Shown: piece by piece, positions 20,272 through 30,362 of the stretch | Position numbering within the stretch: position 1 is the first letter of the stretch | How the letters are laid out: the number at the start of each line of letters is the position of its first letter | From: Paenibacillus graminis | GTDB taxonomy: Bacteria > Bacillota > Bacilli > Paenibacillales > Paenibacillaceae | NCBI RefSeq assembly: GCF_000758705.1 | Contig: NZ_CP009287.1 | Location: forward strand, 5,456,001-5,520,000 | Direction: 5' to 3' | DNA: 64,000 nucleotides | Position numbers and translations under genes: made by a program | The notes under the pieces: generated by a model | Seen by the model: only the letters and a program-made list of their open reading frames with translations | Databases searched by the model: none | Told to the model about the DNA's origin: nothing

Positions 20272-21657
20272 TTACTCCGCAGTTTCTTTCACGACCACAC
20301 GTCCGCCTTCGACCTTGATCACTGAAATGGAAACCCCTGCGGCAATAAAAGAACCCTCAGTAACCACATCCACCCGCTCACCATTCAGGCTGGCCGTTCC
20401 GGCCGGGCGGAGCGGCGTGATGCTGATGCCTGAGGCTCCGACTAGACTTAGCTTCTCCAACACAGGAACAAATCCCTGCTCCTTGGTAAGACTGTCCTGT
20501 AAAATAAACCTGTTCCAGATCCCCCGCTCCTTAAAAGTGACCGCTACGATCGCAATAACCACTGCCGCTGCGGCAAAAGCAATGCCCAGGCTGAATAACG
20601 CATGCGTATAGCTGTAAGCAGCCCTTACCACACCTGCAACGAGGAGTACTGAACCAAGCAGTCCAAGTATGCCAAAGCTCGGGACAAACAGTTCCAGAAC
20701 CAGCATGACAAGTCCCAGGATGAACAGCAGCCAGGTCTCGGAACCGGCAAATCCTGCCACATAGTTGCCGAAGAAATACAGCGCGAAAGCCAATGTGCCA
20801 ATGATCCCCGGTACACCGAAGCCCGGCACCAGCATTTCGATGACAATTCCCGCTATACCTATGAAGAGCAGAATCGTCATCACAATCGGATTCGTCAGAA
20901 AATGCGACATTTTTTCCGCACCGGTGTGCTCTACTCGAAAAATGTCGTCTGTAGCATACCCCAGCGAGGCGATGGCCTCCTCAGGTGTACCGGCAATGCT
21001 GTCCGCGTAACCGGCTTTGAGCGCTTCATCGCTGCTAAGCGCGATGATCTGGCCCTGTGCCTTATTCACACCAAGTTCAGGCTTGTTCACCACAATATTT
21101 TTGTCCATCATTCCGGCGGCTATTTCCGGGTCACGCCCGTTCAGCTCAGCGGCACCGACCATTTTTGATTTCCAGTAGGATACCAGCTTGGCATCGTCCA
21201 CGCTGTCGCCTTTGCCGTCCACCAGGGAAGCCGCGCCGATCATGCTGCCCGGCTTCATGATGATGCTGCCCGCATTCAGCGCAATGTAACTGCCTGCAGA
21301 AGCCGCATCGCCTTTAATGTAGGCAGCGGTCGGAATTGTACTGTCGCGCACCATCATGCCGATCTGCTCGGCGGAGCTTACAAGACCCCCTGGGGTATCA
21401 ATTTCCAGCAGAATCAGAACGGCTCCGTAGTTCGCCGCCTCCTGAAACCCGCGCGTAAGAAAGCTCTGCAGCCCCCTCTCGATCTCCTGGTCAACAGGTA
21501 TGATGAATACAGGACCGCTTTTAGGCACTGCCGAAGCCGTTCCCGCTGCACGCGGTGCAGTTTGGTCTGCGCTTGCCGCACCCGCGAAAGGCAGCAAAAA
21601 CAGCACCAGTAAAAGTATGGAAATACCCGCTGCAGCCATTTTACGAATTTTTTTCAA
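20272..21657 (-). CDS. NfeD family protein, long form with ClpP-like protease domain
   Basis: About 461 residues, YqeZ type. Signal-like segment ([20 protein letters not shown]), then a ClpP-class serine protease domain ([44 protein letters not shown] with the serine nucleophile), four to five membrane segments (about 260-370) and a C-terminal OB-fold NfeD domain ([20 protein letters not shown]). I favour TTG 21657, preceded by GGGAGGG at good spacing, over ATG 21678, which lacks one. Works with FloA, immediately downstream. Confidence 0.93.
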   Translation of the reverse strand: MKKIRKMAAAGISILLLVLFLLPFAGAASADQTAPRAAGTASAVPKSGPVFIIPVDQEIERGLQSFLTRGFQEAANYGAVLILLEIDTPGGLVSSAEQIGMMVRDSTIPTAAYIKGDAASAGSYIALNAGSIIMKPGSMIGAASLVDGKGDSVDDAKLVSYWKSKMVGAAELNGRDPEIAAGMMDKNIVVNKPELGVNKAQGQIIALSSDEALKAGYADSIAGTPEEAIASLGYATDDIFRVEHTGAEKMSHFLTNPIVMTILLFIGIAGIVIEMLVPGFGVPGIIGTLAFALYFFGNYVAGFAGSETWLLFILGLVMLVLELFVPSFGILGLLGSVLLVAGVVRAAYSYTHALFSLGIAFAAAAVVIAIVAVTFKERGIWNRFILQDSLTKEQGFVPVLEKLSLVGASGISITPLRPAGTASLNGERVDVVTEGSFIAAGVSISVIKVEGGRVVVKETAE

Positions 21658-21955
21658 GGCCTTCCCTCCCTTCCTCATCTATTTCCAGCCCGTAATGCTT
21701 AGTACGCCCTCTAGGCATATGCGTTTCATAATTTGACCAGATAGAACAGCCGAAAAAGGGACACAGTATTTAACTATCTTATACTGTATCCTCAAAATAA
21801 TCCGATAAACATATCCATATTTATCTTTGGGTAAACGAGTACAATCGGTGGCGCCGTGTTCCAAAAAGGAGGTCTTTCCACCGCCATTCGCCTGCCAGCA
21901 ATTCGGACAGGAGACCCCCTTATTGGGGCAGATGAAGCGATTTCGCAGGTCAAAT

Positions 21956-22378
21956 AAGGTGTTTATACCTCTCATTTGGCCCCGCAGGCCGGTTGCCGCG
22001 AGATCAGAGGTATTTATACCTCTCTTTTGGCTCCGCAGGCTGTTCGCCGCGAGATCAGAGGTATTTATACCTCTCTTTTGGCTCCGCAGGCTGTTCGCCG
22101 CGAGATCAGAGGTATTTATACCTCTCTTTTGGCTCCGCAGGCTGTTCGCCGCGAGATCAGAGGTATTTATACCTCTCTTTTGGCCCCGCAGGCTGTTCGC
22201 CGCGAGATCAGAGGTATTTATACCTCTCTTTTGGCTCCGCAGGCCGATTGCCGTGAGATCAGAGGTATTTATACCTCTCTTTTGGCTCCGCAGGCCGATT
22301 GCCGTGAGATCAGAGGTATTTATACCTCTCTTTGGCCCCGCAGGCTGTTCGCCGCGAGATCAGAGGTATAAATACCTC
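21956..22378 (+). repeat. 51-bp tandem repeat array built on a 16-bp palindrome
   Basis: Nine copies of GAGGTATTTATACCTC-like palindromes occur at 21956 (degenerate), 22007, 22058, 22109, 22160, 22211, 22262, 22313 and 22363. Spacing is exactly 51 bp, except 50 bp for the last (one T lost). The spacer TCTTTTGGCTCCGCAGGC plus TGTTCGCCGCGAGATCA is nearly identical between copies; three vary (GGCCGATTGCCGTGAGA etc). The last palindrome has its two central bases inverted (AA instead of TT). The plus strand is open in all three frames because 51 is a multiple of three; I do not call a gene. It fills the gap between the yqeY terminator and nfeD. Confidence 0.95.
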
Positions 22379-22535
22379 TCATTCCGACTCGCTGTGTCGG
22401 GATCCTTTCGAAAAAGCATACTCTTCATAAAATAGCGTCTTCTCTGTCCGCTCCACTTTGCAGAAGAATCCTATTTGTCCCAGACCGCCTACGCTTATGG
22501 CCTGAGGCTTAGTAACAAGCCGATTGTACAATAAA

Positions 22536-22563
22536 ACGAAAAACACCCCTTATCAAAGGGGTG
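22536..22563 (-). terminator. Terminator of rpsU-yqeY
   Basis: CACCCCTTATCAAAGGGGTG (22544-22563) forms a short hairpin followed on the minus strand by TTTTTCGTTTT. Confidence 0.85.
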
Positions 22564-22574
22564 CTAGCGTTATA

Positions 22575-23018
22575 TTATTGCAGAAATTGCAGAACCGCCT
22601 GGTTCACGAGTTTACCATCGGCGCGACCTTTTACCTTAGGCATCAGTGCGCTCATCACCTTACCCATTTCACTTTTCGAAGAAGCACCGGTTTCCTGGAT
22701 GGTCTGCTGTACAATTACTTTAATTTCTTCTTCGGAAAGCTGATCTGGAAGGTATTTCATGATAATCTCGATTTCTGCCTTCGTACTCGCGGCAAGCTCG
22801 TCGCGACCCGCTGATTCAAATTCTTGGAGGGCATCTTTGCGCTGTTTGATTTCACGACTAAGGATATCAAGCACTTCGTTGTCGTCTAATGTTCTCTTCA
22901 AATCTATTTCAAGATACTTTATTGTAGAACGAACCATTCGAATCGTGGAGAGTGTGAACTTGTCCTTACTCTTCATCGCTTGCTTCATATCTTCGTTTAA
23001 TCGTTCGCTAAGATTCAT
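22575..23018 (-). CDS. yqeY: GatB/YqeY domain-containing protein
   Basis: 147-residue YqeY family protein related to the tail domain of GatB. It may influence tRNA-dependent amidation or tRNA binding, but the role is unproven. It starts MNLSERLNEDMKQAMKSKDK, with KSEMGKVMSALMPKVKGRADG near residue 115, the family's conserved C-terminal motif. Ribosome binding site TAGGAGGA. It follows rpsU by 15 nt, the conserved arrangement in Firmicutes. Confidence 0.95.
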   Translation of the reverse strand: MNLSERLNEDMKQAMKSKDKFTLSTIRMVRSTIKYLEIDLKRTLDDNEVLDILSREIKQRKDALQEFESAGRDELAASTKAEIEIIMKYLPDQLSEEEIKVIVQQTIQETGASSKSEMGKVMSALMPKVKGRADGKLVNQAVLQFLQ

Positions 23019-23033
23019 GCGTGGGTAATCCTC

Positions 23034-23207
23034 CTAAAACTTTCTCTTACGAGCAGCCTCAGACTTCTTCTTGCGCTTTACGCTTGGCTTTTCATAATGC
23101 TTGCGTTTCTTCACCTCAGCCAAGACACCATCCTTAGCAATGGAACGTTTAAAGCGACGAAGTGCAGCATCAATTGTCTCGTTTTTGCGAACTTTCGTTT
23201 CAGACAC
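23034..23207 (-). CDS. rpsU: 30S ribosomal protein S21
   Basis: 57-residue S21: [19 protein letters not shown] at the N-terminus and a lysine/arginine-rich C-terminus ending [10 protein letters not shown]. The start is GTG 23207 with GGAGGGAGGG upstream; a longer in-frame reading to 23270 runs through the promoter and leader. Transcribed from the promoter at 23269-23298 with yqeY. Confidence 0.97.
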   Translation of the reverse strand: MSETKVRKNETIDAALRRFKRSIAKDGVLAEVKKRKHYEKPSVKRKKKSEAARKRKF

Positions 23208-23268
23208 CAGTTTTCCCTCCCTCCGACCAGACCGTCCAAGAGCATAACAACACGGTTCATCAAATTTC

Positions 23269-23298
23269 ATTATAGGTCAAAGCGAAATAAGGTGTCAA
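23269..23298 (-). promoter_or_regulatory. Sigma-A promoter of rpsU-yqeY
   Basis: Minus strand TTGACA (23293-23298), 18-nt spacer, TATAAT (23269-23274); both boxes are perfect. Confidence 0.85.
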
Positions 23299-23348
23299 CC
23301 TTCGTGTTATTCTTTTTTTGGGCCGGGTGCTTCCATATTTGATTTCTG

Positions 23349-23708
23349 TCAGGCGTGGGATGTCGAGTTACCGACAAGTGCGCCTAATTTGGCACCGCCA
23401 AGCAAGTGATAATGGAGATGAGGCACGGCTTGTCCGCTGTCCGGTCCACAATTATTGATCAGCCGGTACCCGCTGTCCGCAATCCCGAGCTCTACGGCAA
23501 TTTGCTGTGCCACAGCGTGAATCTCGCCGATCAGCGGCAGGTCCTCTGGTGCAACATCATTCATGGAAGCAATGAACTTCTTGGGAATGATCAGCACATG
23601 AACCGGGGCTGCAGGTTCTATATCATAGAAAGCCAGAATCCGTTCATTCTCGAAGACCTTCTTGGAAGGGATTGAACCCTCAATAATTTTGCTAAACACG
23701 GTTTCCAT
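23349..23708 (-). CDS. HIT family protein (HinT-like purine nucleoside phosphoramidase)
   Basis: 119-residue histidine-triad protein, a nucleotide hydrolase acting on phosphoramidates such as AMP-lysine. It starts METVFSKIIEGSIPSKKVFE and ends with the triad HLHYHLLGG near residue 100. Start ATG 23708 is spaced from AATAGGAGGA; the in-frame extension to 23804 does not match the family. The upstream sequence CACCAAAACTAATAGGAGGA shares the extended Shine-Dalgarno motif seen at cdd, prmA and the NUDIX gene. Confidence 0.94.
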   Translation of the reverse strand: METVFSKIIEGSIPSKKVFENERILAFYDIEPAAPVHVLIIPKKFIASMNDVAPEDLPLIGEIHAVAQQIAVELGIADSGYRLINNCGPDSGQAVPHLHYHLLGGAKLGALVGNSTSHA

Positions 23709-24080
23709 GGAAATGCTTCCTCCTATTAGTTTTGGTGAGAGTACAGCAAGTTCATTCAGCTTGTGCAAGCCATGCTTGGGAATGACTTTTCTTCGCGGCA
23801 TCATAATTTATGTCTATAATCATACAGGATAATTCCGGATTGGGAAAGGCGTCAGGGAATATGCGCATTGTATAAGTCACTTTGGGACGATAATTCGTCC
23901 GGATTTTTATTGCAAGCCTCGCAAAAAACCATAATATGTTTTTTATTACATTTGTTATTTAAAAATAAAACTATTGATTTTACTTTTTATGGTAATAAAA
24001 TAAAGAAGCATTCTTTTCTGTAAATACATGAAAATGAAGAAGAAATGTAAATCCCAGAAAAAGAAGGGAGTCGTTATGAA
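23709..24080. other. Divergent intergenic region between hinT and alsSD
   Basis: 372 bases without a gene. On the plus strand a likely alsSD promoter reads TTGATT (23974-23979), 16-nt spacer, TAAAAT (23996-24001), in a very AT-rich stretch. The hinT leader occupies the left side. No AlsR regulator gene is adjacent, and no obvious operator was seen. Confidence 0.5.
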
Positions 24081-25769
24081 ATGAGTACAAGAATAGAGGA
24101 TGCTGCTGTTAAAACAATTCCTAAAGGGGCTGATGTAGTTGTCGATAGTTTAATCTCTCAGGGGGTTTCGTACGTATTCGGAATTCCTGGAGCCAAAATC
24201 GACTCCGTATTTGATGTGCTGCAGGATAGAGGCCCCAAGCTCATAGTATGCCGTCATGAGCAGAATGCCGCCTTTATGGCAGCTGCGGTAGGACGATTAA
24301 CCGGCAACCCCGGTGTATGTCTGGTAACCTCGGGTCCCGGAGCCTCCAACCTGGTGACAGGACTCGCAACGGCTAACGCAGAGAGCGACCCTGTCGTGGC
24401 CCTGGCAGGGGCTGTGCCCAGAAGCGAACGGTTAAAGCATACGCATCAGTCTATGGACGCCACCAGTTTATTCGAACCCGTCACCAAATTCAGTGCAGAG
24501 GTAGAGCATCCAGACAATATAGCCGAAGTTATGGCCAATGCCTTCCGGGATGCCAGCGGCTCGCCGCCAGGGGCAGCATTCATCAGTTTGCCCATGGATG
24601 TGCTGACAGGCGCGGCGAAGAAGTATGATCTGCACGGATTCAGTACTCCGCAGCTCGGCGCTGCTCCCTCCCATCTTATCGAAAGAACTGCAGCAGCCAT
24701 TTGTAAAGCCAGGCTGCCTGTCATTTTGCTGGGCATGAAGGCTAGTTCTGCGGCAGTCACACACGCAATCCGCAATATGATCCGGGAGAATGATCTCCCG
24801 GTTGTTGAGACTTTTCAAGCAGCCGGAGCCATCTCGCGCGGTTTGGAGAATCATTTCATGGGCCGTGTGGGACTGTTCTCCAACCAGCCGGGCGATCTGC
24901 TTCTTCAAGAGGCCGATCTGGTGCTCACGATTGGCTATGATCCGGTTGAATATGACCCTCGTCTGTGGAATGGAAAAGGCAGCCGGCAGATCTGTCATTT
25001 GGATGACCGCAGGGCAGAAATCGATAATGACTACCAGCCACAGATTGAATTGATCGGCAATATTGCCCTTAACGTAGAAGCTTTATCCTTATCTTTACAG
25101 GGCATAAGACTGCCGGAGGAATCAATGGCTACTCTGAGACAGTTACGGAACAAGCTTGAACAAGACGGAAACACTTTTCATTCCTCCAGTCCTCATCTCG
25201 TGCACCCTTTGAACTTCATCCGCACGCTGCGCCAATTAATCAGTGACCAGGTGACGGTAACTTGCGATGTGGGGTCGCACTATATCTGGATGGCACGTTA
25301 CTTCCGTTCCTATGAGCCGCGGCGGCTGCTGTTCAGCAATGGCATGCAGACCCTTGGTGTAGCTTTGCCCTGGGCGATTGCCGCTTCACTGGTGCGTCCG
25401 AACGAGAAAGTAATCTCTATCTCAGGGGATGGGGGATTTCTCTTTTCCTCGATGGAACTGGAGACGGCTGTTCGGCTGCATCTGCCGGTTATCCATGTGG
25501 TATGGCGTGACGGCTCTTATGATATGGTCGCTTTTCAACAAAGGATGAAATACGGAAGAACCTCAGGAGTACAGTTCGGAGATGTGGATATTGTGAAATA
25601 TGCGGAAAGCTTCGGAGCTGTCGGGTTAAGGGTAAACCGCCCAGAAGAACTGAAAGAGGTGCTGCAGAATGCGCTTGAACAACCGGGTCCCGTGGTAATT
25701 GATATCCCGATTGATTATTCGGATAATATCAAGCTCGGTGAAAAGCTGCTGCCTCATTCCATGAACTGA
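24081..25769 (+). CDS. alsS: Acetolactate synthase, catabolic type
   Basis: 562-residue thiamine diphosphate enzyme that condenses two pyruvates to 2-acetolactate for acetoin production. N-terminal domain: [20 protein letters not shown], with catalytic glutamate in [16 protein letters not shown] (near residue 60). ThDP-binding motif [19 protein letters not shown] near residue 450. The AlsS-type [14 protein letters not shown] and absence of an adjacent small regulatory subunit favour the FAD-independent catabolic enzyme over IlvB. Ribosome binding site AAGAAGGGAG. alsD follows 30 nt downstream. Confidence 0.96.
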   Translation: MSTRIEDAAVKTIPKGADVVVDSLISQGVSYVFGIPGAKIDSVFDVLQDRGPKLIVCRHEQNAAFMAAAVGRLTGNPGVCLVTSGPGASNLVTGLATANAESDPVVALAGAVPRSERLKHTHQSMDATSLFEPVTKFSAEVEHPDNIAEVMANAFRDASGSPPGAAFISLPMDVLTGAAKKYDLHGFSTPQLGAAPSHLIERTAAAICKARLPVILLGMKASSAAVTHAIRNMIRENDLPVVETFQAAGAISRGLENHFMGRVGLFSNQPGDLLLQEADLVLTIGYDPVEYDPRLWNGKGSRQICHLDDRRAEIDNDYQPQIELIGNIALNVEALSLSLQGIRLPEESMATLRQLRNKLEQDGNTFHSSSPHLVHPLNFIRTLRQLISDQVTVTCDVGSHYIWMARYFRSYEPRRLLFSNGMQTLGVALPWAIAASLVRPNEKVISISGDGGFLFSSMELETAVRLHLPVIHVVWRDGSYDMVAFQQRMKYGRTSGVQFGDVDIVKYAESFGAVGLRVNRPEELKEVLQNALEQPGPVVIDIPIDYSDNIKLGEKLLPHSMN

Positions 25770-25799
25770 TTTCATCATCCAAAAAGGAGTTCTTCACTC

Positions 25800-26516
25800 A
25801 TGAAAAATCATGTGATTTATCAGGCTTCTACAATGATTGCCCTGCTTAGCGGCCAGTATGACGGATCAGTCAGTTTCGGCAAGCTGAAAGAATATGGAGA
25901 TTTCGGCATCGGGACATTCCATCAGCTGGACGGTGAGATGATTGCCTTCGACGGAGGCTTCTATCATTTGTACCCGGACGGCAGCGCCAGACAGGTAAGT
26001 ATGGAGGAGAGCACTCCCTTCTCTACCGTGACCTTCTTTGAACCGGATCAGACCCTGCGGGTGCACACTCCTTTGACCCGAAGCGAACTTGAACAGGTGA
26101 TAAATACGCTGCTGCCGAGCCAAAATATATTTTATGCGGTCCGTATCGACGGGCATTTCCGCGAGGTGCACACACGCACTGTTCCGCATCAAGACAAACC
26201 TTACAAGCCCTTTGTTGAAGTGACGGAGAACCAGCCGTCGTTCCGTTTCTCTGATGAAGACGGAGTGATCGCCGGCTTCTGGATGCCAGCGTTTGTCCAG
26301 GGGATCGGAGTATCGGGATATCATCTGCATTATATTAACGATGCCCGCAGCGGAGGAGGACATGTTCTAGACTTTATAGTGGAGCACTGCACGATATCGA
26401 TTTGCAGCAGTGAGGATTTCCGGTTGAAGCTTCCGCACAATGATGGTTATTTAAAAGCCGATTTATCTACTGCTTCACTCAATGAAGACATAGCAGCCGC
26501 CGAAGGTTCCTGCTAA
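25800..26516 (+). CDS. alsD: Alpha-acetolactate decarboxylase
   Basis: 238-residue enzyme converting 2-acetolactate to acetoin. The zinc-binding histidines are in GYHLHYINDARSGGGHVLDF (near residues 178-190), with the C-terminal catalytic glutamate segment intact. It starts VIYQASTMIALLSGQYDG, the family N-terminus. Ribosome binding site AAAAAGGAG precedes ATG 25800. With alsS it makes the two-step acetoin pathway that limits acidification during overflow metabolism. Confidence 0.96.
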   Translation: MKNHVIYQASTMIALLSGQYDGSVSFGKLKEYGDFGIGTFHQLDGEMIAFDGGFYHLYPDGSARQVSMEESTPFSTVTFFEPDQTLRVHTPLTRSELEQVINTLLPSQNIFYAVRIDGHFREVHTRTVPHQDKPYKPFVEVTENQPSFRFSDEDGVIAGFWMPAFVQGIGVSGYHLHYINDARSGGGHVLDFIVEHCTISICSSEDFRLKLPHNDGYLKADLSTASLNEDIAAAEGSC

Positions 26517-26550
26517 GCGGCTAATGGCTTAACCAGAAGTTTATTTGCAC

Positions 26551-26647
26551 AAAAAAAAGAAACACCCTGCTCAGCTTAGAAAGCTGATTCGGCGGCGGAC
26601 GTATGAAAAGGAGAAAGCTCCCGGTCATACGTCCGCCGAGGTGTTTC
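26551..26647 (-). terminator. Large terminator of the addBA-sbcDC unit
   Basis: Outer stem GAAACACC/GGTGTTTC (26559-26566, 26640-26647) and inner stem CGGCGGACGTATGA/TCATACGTCCGCCG (26593-26606, 26625-26638), with a smaller hairpin AGCTTAGAAAGCT between the left arms. Eight Ts follow on the minus strand (26551-26558). It lies between convergent alsD and sbcC. Confidence 0.85.
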
Positions 26648-26725
26648 AAATGATGTCGGCTTAGCTGTATTATAACAAGGGGATGATGCTGTATCTGTGA
26701 CAGTTATCACATTAACTGCCGGGCA

Positions 26726-29700
26726 TCACATTTTCTCCAGAATAATCCGTGAGCCCCCGCCTCCCTGCTCTGCCGGGATGACAACCAGCTTGCGGGGCAG
26801 ACGTGCTCTGAGTTCGGGAACGTGGCTGATGATACCCACTGAGAGCTGATCGTTATGCAATCTTTCGAGCGAAGTGATGACTGTATCAAGCAGATCGGGG
26901 TCCAGTGTGCCGAAGCCTTCATCCAGAAAAAAGAATTGCAGCGGATACTGCCCGCGAAGCTGGATCTGCGCCGAAAGCGCCAGCGCCAGGGACAAAGAGG
27001 TCAGGAAGGTCTCCCCGCCGGACAGGGTGGATACAGGACGCCGCACACCGCCATTCCCGTCATCCCGGATCACAAACCCTCCGCCGGAATCGACCTCAAG
27101 CGCATAACGCTGCTTGCTCAGGAAACGCAGCCGCTGTGAGGCGGCCTGGCATACCTGCATCAGCTGCTCCTCGGCAATATATTCCACAAAAGCATTTCCG
27201 CGCAGCACCGTTTGCAGCTTGGACAGCCGGTCCTGAAGGGCTGCATGCTCCGAACGTTTGCCTTCCAGCTCCATCCAGCGGATATGACGGTGCTGCAGAT
27301 CTTCCAGATCACGTTCAGCGCGGGCCCGGCCCTGCAGTGCAGTCTCATCGTCTTCCTTGCACTTACGCAGTGTCTCCTGACTTTCCTGCCAGTCTTCTGC
27401 GCTCAACACAGCCCCTTCCAGCTTCTCTTCAATATTCCGCAGTTGGAGCAATGCTTCAGCTTCACCGTCACGGTGGGCCCGCACACGGGCAGCAGCCTCT
27501 GCCCGTTCCTCCGGCGCAAGTGCAGCGCCTTCCACCTCCGAGGCGGAAGCAAATGCTGAGGCCTGGAGGCAATCCTCCCAAACCGAGACTGCAGCCTCAG
27601 AATGCTCACGGGCGGACTCCGCCGCCTGACGGCTGATAGCGGCTTCCTTCACCGCATGCTGTGCTTGTTCTGCTGCCGACCGGTGAACCTGTCTGCTGCT
27701 CTCCAGTCCTGTCTGCAGCTCCTGCAGGCGCTGCTCACACTCTGCCAGCAAGGCAGCGGCTGCACGGCCGCCGGTCCACTGGAGCAGGCGCTGCTCTTTC
27801 TCCCGCTCCAGCGCTTCTTTGCCTTCAAGCTGTGCGTTCCACTGGGCCAAGTCTTTGTCCAAAGCTGCAATCTCCTCCTGCAGCGCCTGCACGGAAGTGC
27901 TCTTGTCATCCAGAAACTTGACACTGATCTCCAGCCGTCCTCTGATCTCCTCAGCCTGCTCATCCTTCTTCAGCATTTCACGGTAGGCATGTTCGGCTTC
28001 GTCCGGTGCCAGCTCCGGAAATAACTGTGACCATTCCTCCCGTAGCTGTCCCATCTGCCGGTCCAGCTCTCCGGCCTTGGCTGTCAGGCCTTGCAGCCAC
28101 ACAGCTTCGGCTTCCACCGCCGCAGCTTCCTTGTGCCCCAGCTGCTGCTGCTCCTGCAAGGAACGCTGCCACTCTGCTGCAACCCGGCGCAATTCACCGG
28201 AACGGGCCTTAAGCGCAGAGAATTCAGCTTCCAAGCGGGACAAGGCCTGCTCCTCAGGAACTGTGGCGGAGCTTGATGGAACAGGGCCTCCCGGGGAGAC
28301 GGAAGCTGCACCAGGACCTGAAGAAGCCGAACCCGGTGATGAATCAATGGAGCTCAGGGCTGCTTCAGGGCTGGAAGAGCCCAAAGGCCGCGATAGATCA
28401 AAAGAGTCCAAGCCTGCTGCAAGGCTGGAAGAGCCCGAAGGCCGTGATAGATCAAGAGAGTCCAAGCCTGCTGCAAGGCTGGAAGGTCCGGCAGAAAGCG
28501 TAGCACCGCCGCGGTGCTCCATTCCTGCAGCCGCAGGTGCTGCGAAGGATTCTGCCGCACCTTCGCCGTATACCTGCTCCAGCCAGGCTAAGTCTTGCTC
28601 CAGCAGGCTGCGGAACCAATGCCGCGTTTCAGTCGCCCGTCTGCCCAGGGTCCGGGACTGTTCGAGCCGGCGTTCCAGCTCTTCCCGCCCGCCGCTGTCC
28701 TCTGCCAGCGCGGGCGTGGGGTGGTGGAGGCTGCCGCAGACCGGGCACGGCTGCCCATCCTGCAGTTCACTGGCGAGCGAAAGAGAGAGCCGGTGCAGCT
28801 CTTGGCCCTTGAGCGCCGCCGCAAGCGTGCTTCCATGAAGCTCCAGCTGACCGGCGGCTGCCTCTGCTGCGGCCTCCCCGGCCCGCAGCTGTTCCAGGTG
28901 CAGCGCGGCGGCGGCGATTCCCCCGCCGCGCTGCGCCTCCAGCGACCGCTGCCGTTCCCCGGCAGCGGCCAGCCGCGCCTCCGCCGCTGCGAGCACCGCG
29001 GCGCGCTCGGCGCGTTCACGTTCCGCCGTCTCCCGCTGGGAGGAGGCGGAACGCAGGCCTTGCAGCCGCTGCATGGCTTCCTGCAGCGACTGCCGCTCCT
29101 GGGAGCGGACCGCTAACGGCTGCAGGCTCTGCTGCAGCTCGTGCTGGCGCTTTTGGCCCTTGGCCAAAAGCTCACGCTCCCGGGCCATGCTCTCCCGCCG
29201 GGCAGCCAGCCCGCGGGAGGCCTCGTCGCGGCGCTCCAGCACCGCTGCGCGCTCGTGCCGCAACCCGCCGAGCTCGGCTTCCAGCTCGAGCGCGCGGCGG
29301 TACGTATCCGCCCCCTGCCGGAGGGCGGGCTCCTCCGCAGCCAGCGCAGCCTGCGCAGCCGCTTCAGCTGCGGCCAGCTCCGCCGCCTTCCGCTCGGCGG
29401 CGGCAGCCTGCACCTCCTGGCCCTCCGCGCGGGCCAAGCGGCTCTTCCAAGCTTCTTCCGCACTGCGCCAGGCCTTCAGCGCAGGCAGCATCTTCCCCGC
29501 TTCATCAGACTTGCTGAGCTTCTGTTCCAGCAGGAGGATGTCCGCCTCCTGCGCAAGCAAAGCCTGAAGCTGCTCCTCGCGCCGGGCGCGCTCGTCCTGC
29601 AGCTCGCGGATGCGGGCATAACGTTCCGCCCGCTGCACCGCCTCATCCAGCCGCTTGCGGCAGTCTGCCGCCTGCCGGACCGCTTCCTGCAGCCGTTCGG

Positions 29701-30361
29701 CGGCGGCCTCAACATCCGCCTTGCCTGCACTGCCCAGCCCCTGCTGCTCAGCCTCCAGGGCCCGCAGGGCCGCCTCGTTCTCCTTGACCCGGCGGCTGAG
29801 CTTCAGCGCCAGCCCGTCGCCATACTGCTCCAGATGAAAAAGTCGCTGCAGCATTTGCCTGCGGTCCACGCCGCGCAGCGACAGAAATTCGGCAAATTTC
29901 CCCTGCGGCAGCACAACGGCACGGGTGAAATCATCCATTTTGAGCCCGATATGCTCTTCCACGCAGCGGGTAACATCCGCAAGCTTGTCGGCCATCACGT
30001 GGTCCCCATCTGCGGCAATTTCAATGAAACGGCTGATCGTATTGCTCACCGACTGGTCCCCGGTCCGTTTGAATTTCCGTTCCACCCTGTAACGGCGGGG
30101 ACCGGAAGAGGAAGTGAGCTCAAAAGTAAAAGCAACGCTTAGCTGGTCCTCGGAGTGGTTCATGATGCCCTGGGTCCCATTGACCGCACGTTCCACCTTC
30201 CCGTACATTGCCAGCGTTATCGCGTCCAGCAAGCTGGATTTGCCGCTTCCCGTCGGTCCGAAAATACCGAACAGCCCCGTCTCCGTCAGACTTCCAAAAT
30301 CAATCTCCTGCTGCTCTCTATAGCTTTGGAGTCCGGCTACTTTTAGTAGAATTGGTTTCAC
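26726..30361 (-). CDS. sbcC: Exonuclease SbcCD subunit C (Rad50-like ATPase)
   Basis: About 1211-residue SMC-like ATPase that with SbcD cleaves DNA hairpins and protein-blocked ends. Walker A GPTGSGKSSLLDAI (near 36), two long coiled coils with a zinc hook CPVCGSLHH (near 540), signature TLSGGETFLTSLSLAL and Walker B FFFLDEGFGTLDPDLLDTV in the last 100 residues. GTG 30361 is the start, preceded by GGGGAGGAG and one base after the sbcD stop. Past the hook (about residues 620-700) is a low-complexity Ser/Gly/Pro insertion with repeated SLAAGLDSxDLSRPxGSS units, absent from most SbcC proteins. Confidence 0.95.
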   Translation of the reverse strand: MKPILLKVAGLQSYREQQEIDFGSLTETGLFGIFGPTGSGKSSLLDAITLAMYGKVERAVNGTQGIMNHSEDQLSVAFTFELTSSSGPRRYRVERKFKRTGDQSVSNTISRFIEIAADGDHVMADKLADVTRCVEEHIGLKMDDFTRAVVLPQGKFAEFLSLRGVDRRQMLQRLFHLEQYGDGLALKLSRRVKENEAALRALEAEQQGLGSAGKADVEAAAERLQEAVRQAADCRKRLDEAVQRAERYARIRELQDERARREEQLQALLAQEADILLLEQKLSKSDEAGKMLPALKAWRSAEEAWKSRLARAEGQEVQAAAAERKAAELAAAEAAAQAALAAEEPALRQGADTYRRALELEAELGGLRHERAAVLERRDEASRGLAARRESMARERELLAKGQKRQHELQQSLQPLAVRSQERQSLQEAMQRLQGLRSASSQRETAERERAERAAVLAAAEARLAAAGERQRSLEAQRGGGIAAAALHLEQLRAGEAAAEAAAGQLELHGSTLAAALKGQELHRLSLSLASELQDGQPCPVCGSLHHPTPALAEDSGGREELERRLEQSRTLGRRATETRHWFRSLLEQDLAWLEQVYGEGAAESFAAPAAAGMEHRGGATLSAGPSSLAAGLDSLDLSRPSGSSSLAAGLDSFDLSRPLGSSSPEAALSSIDSSPGSASSGPGAASVSPGGPVPSSSATVPEEQALSRLEAEFSALKARSGELRRVAAEWQRSLQEQQQLGHKEAAAVEAEAVWLQGLTAKAGELDRQMGQLREEWSQLFPELAPDEAEHAYREMLKKDEQAEEIRGRLEISVKFLDDKSTSVQALQEEIAALDKDLAQWNAQLEGKEALEREKEQRLLQWTGGRAAAALLAECEQRLQELQTGLESSRQVHRSAAEQAQHAVKEAAISRQAAESAREHSEAAVSVWEDCLQASAFASASEVEGAALAPEERAEAAARVRAHRDGEAEALLQLRNIEEKLEGAVLSAEDWQESQETLRKCKEDDETALQGRARAERDLEDLQHRHIRWMELEGKRSEHAALQDRLSKLQTVLRGNAFVEYIAEEQLMQVCQAASQRLRFLSKQRYALEVDSGGGFVIRDDGNGGVRRPVSTLSGGETFLTSLSLALALSAQIQLRGQYPLQFFFLDEGFGTLDPDLLDTVITSLERLHNDQLSVGIISHVPELRARLPRKLVVIPAEQGGGGSRIILEKM

Positions 30362-30362
30362 T

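Noticed and set aside
21956..22378. CRISPR array
   Set aside because: The whole 51-bp unit is repeated with no unique spacers, and no cas genes are present.
21827..22435. 202-residue repeat protein ORF on the plus strand
   Set aside because: All three plus frames are open because the repeat period is a multiple of three. None has a convincing ribosome binding site, and the last unit shifts frame, so coding is not favoured.
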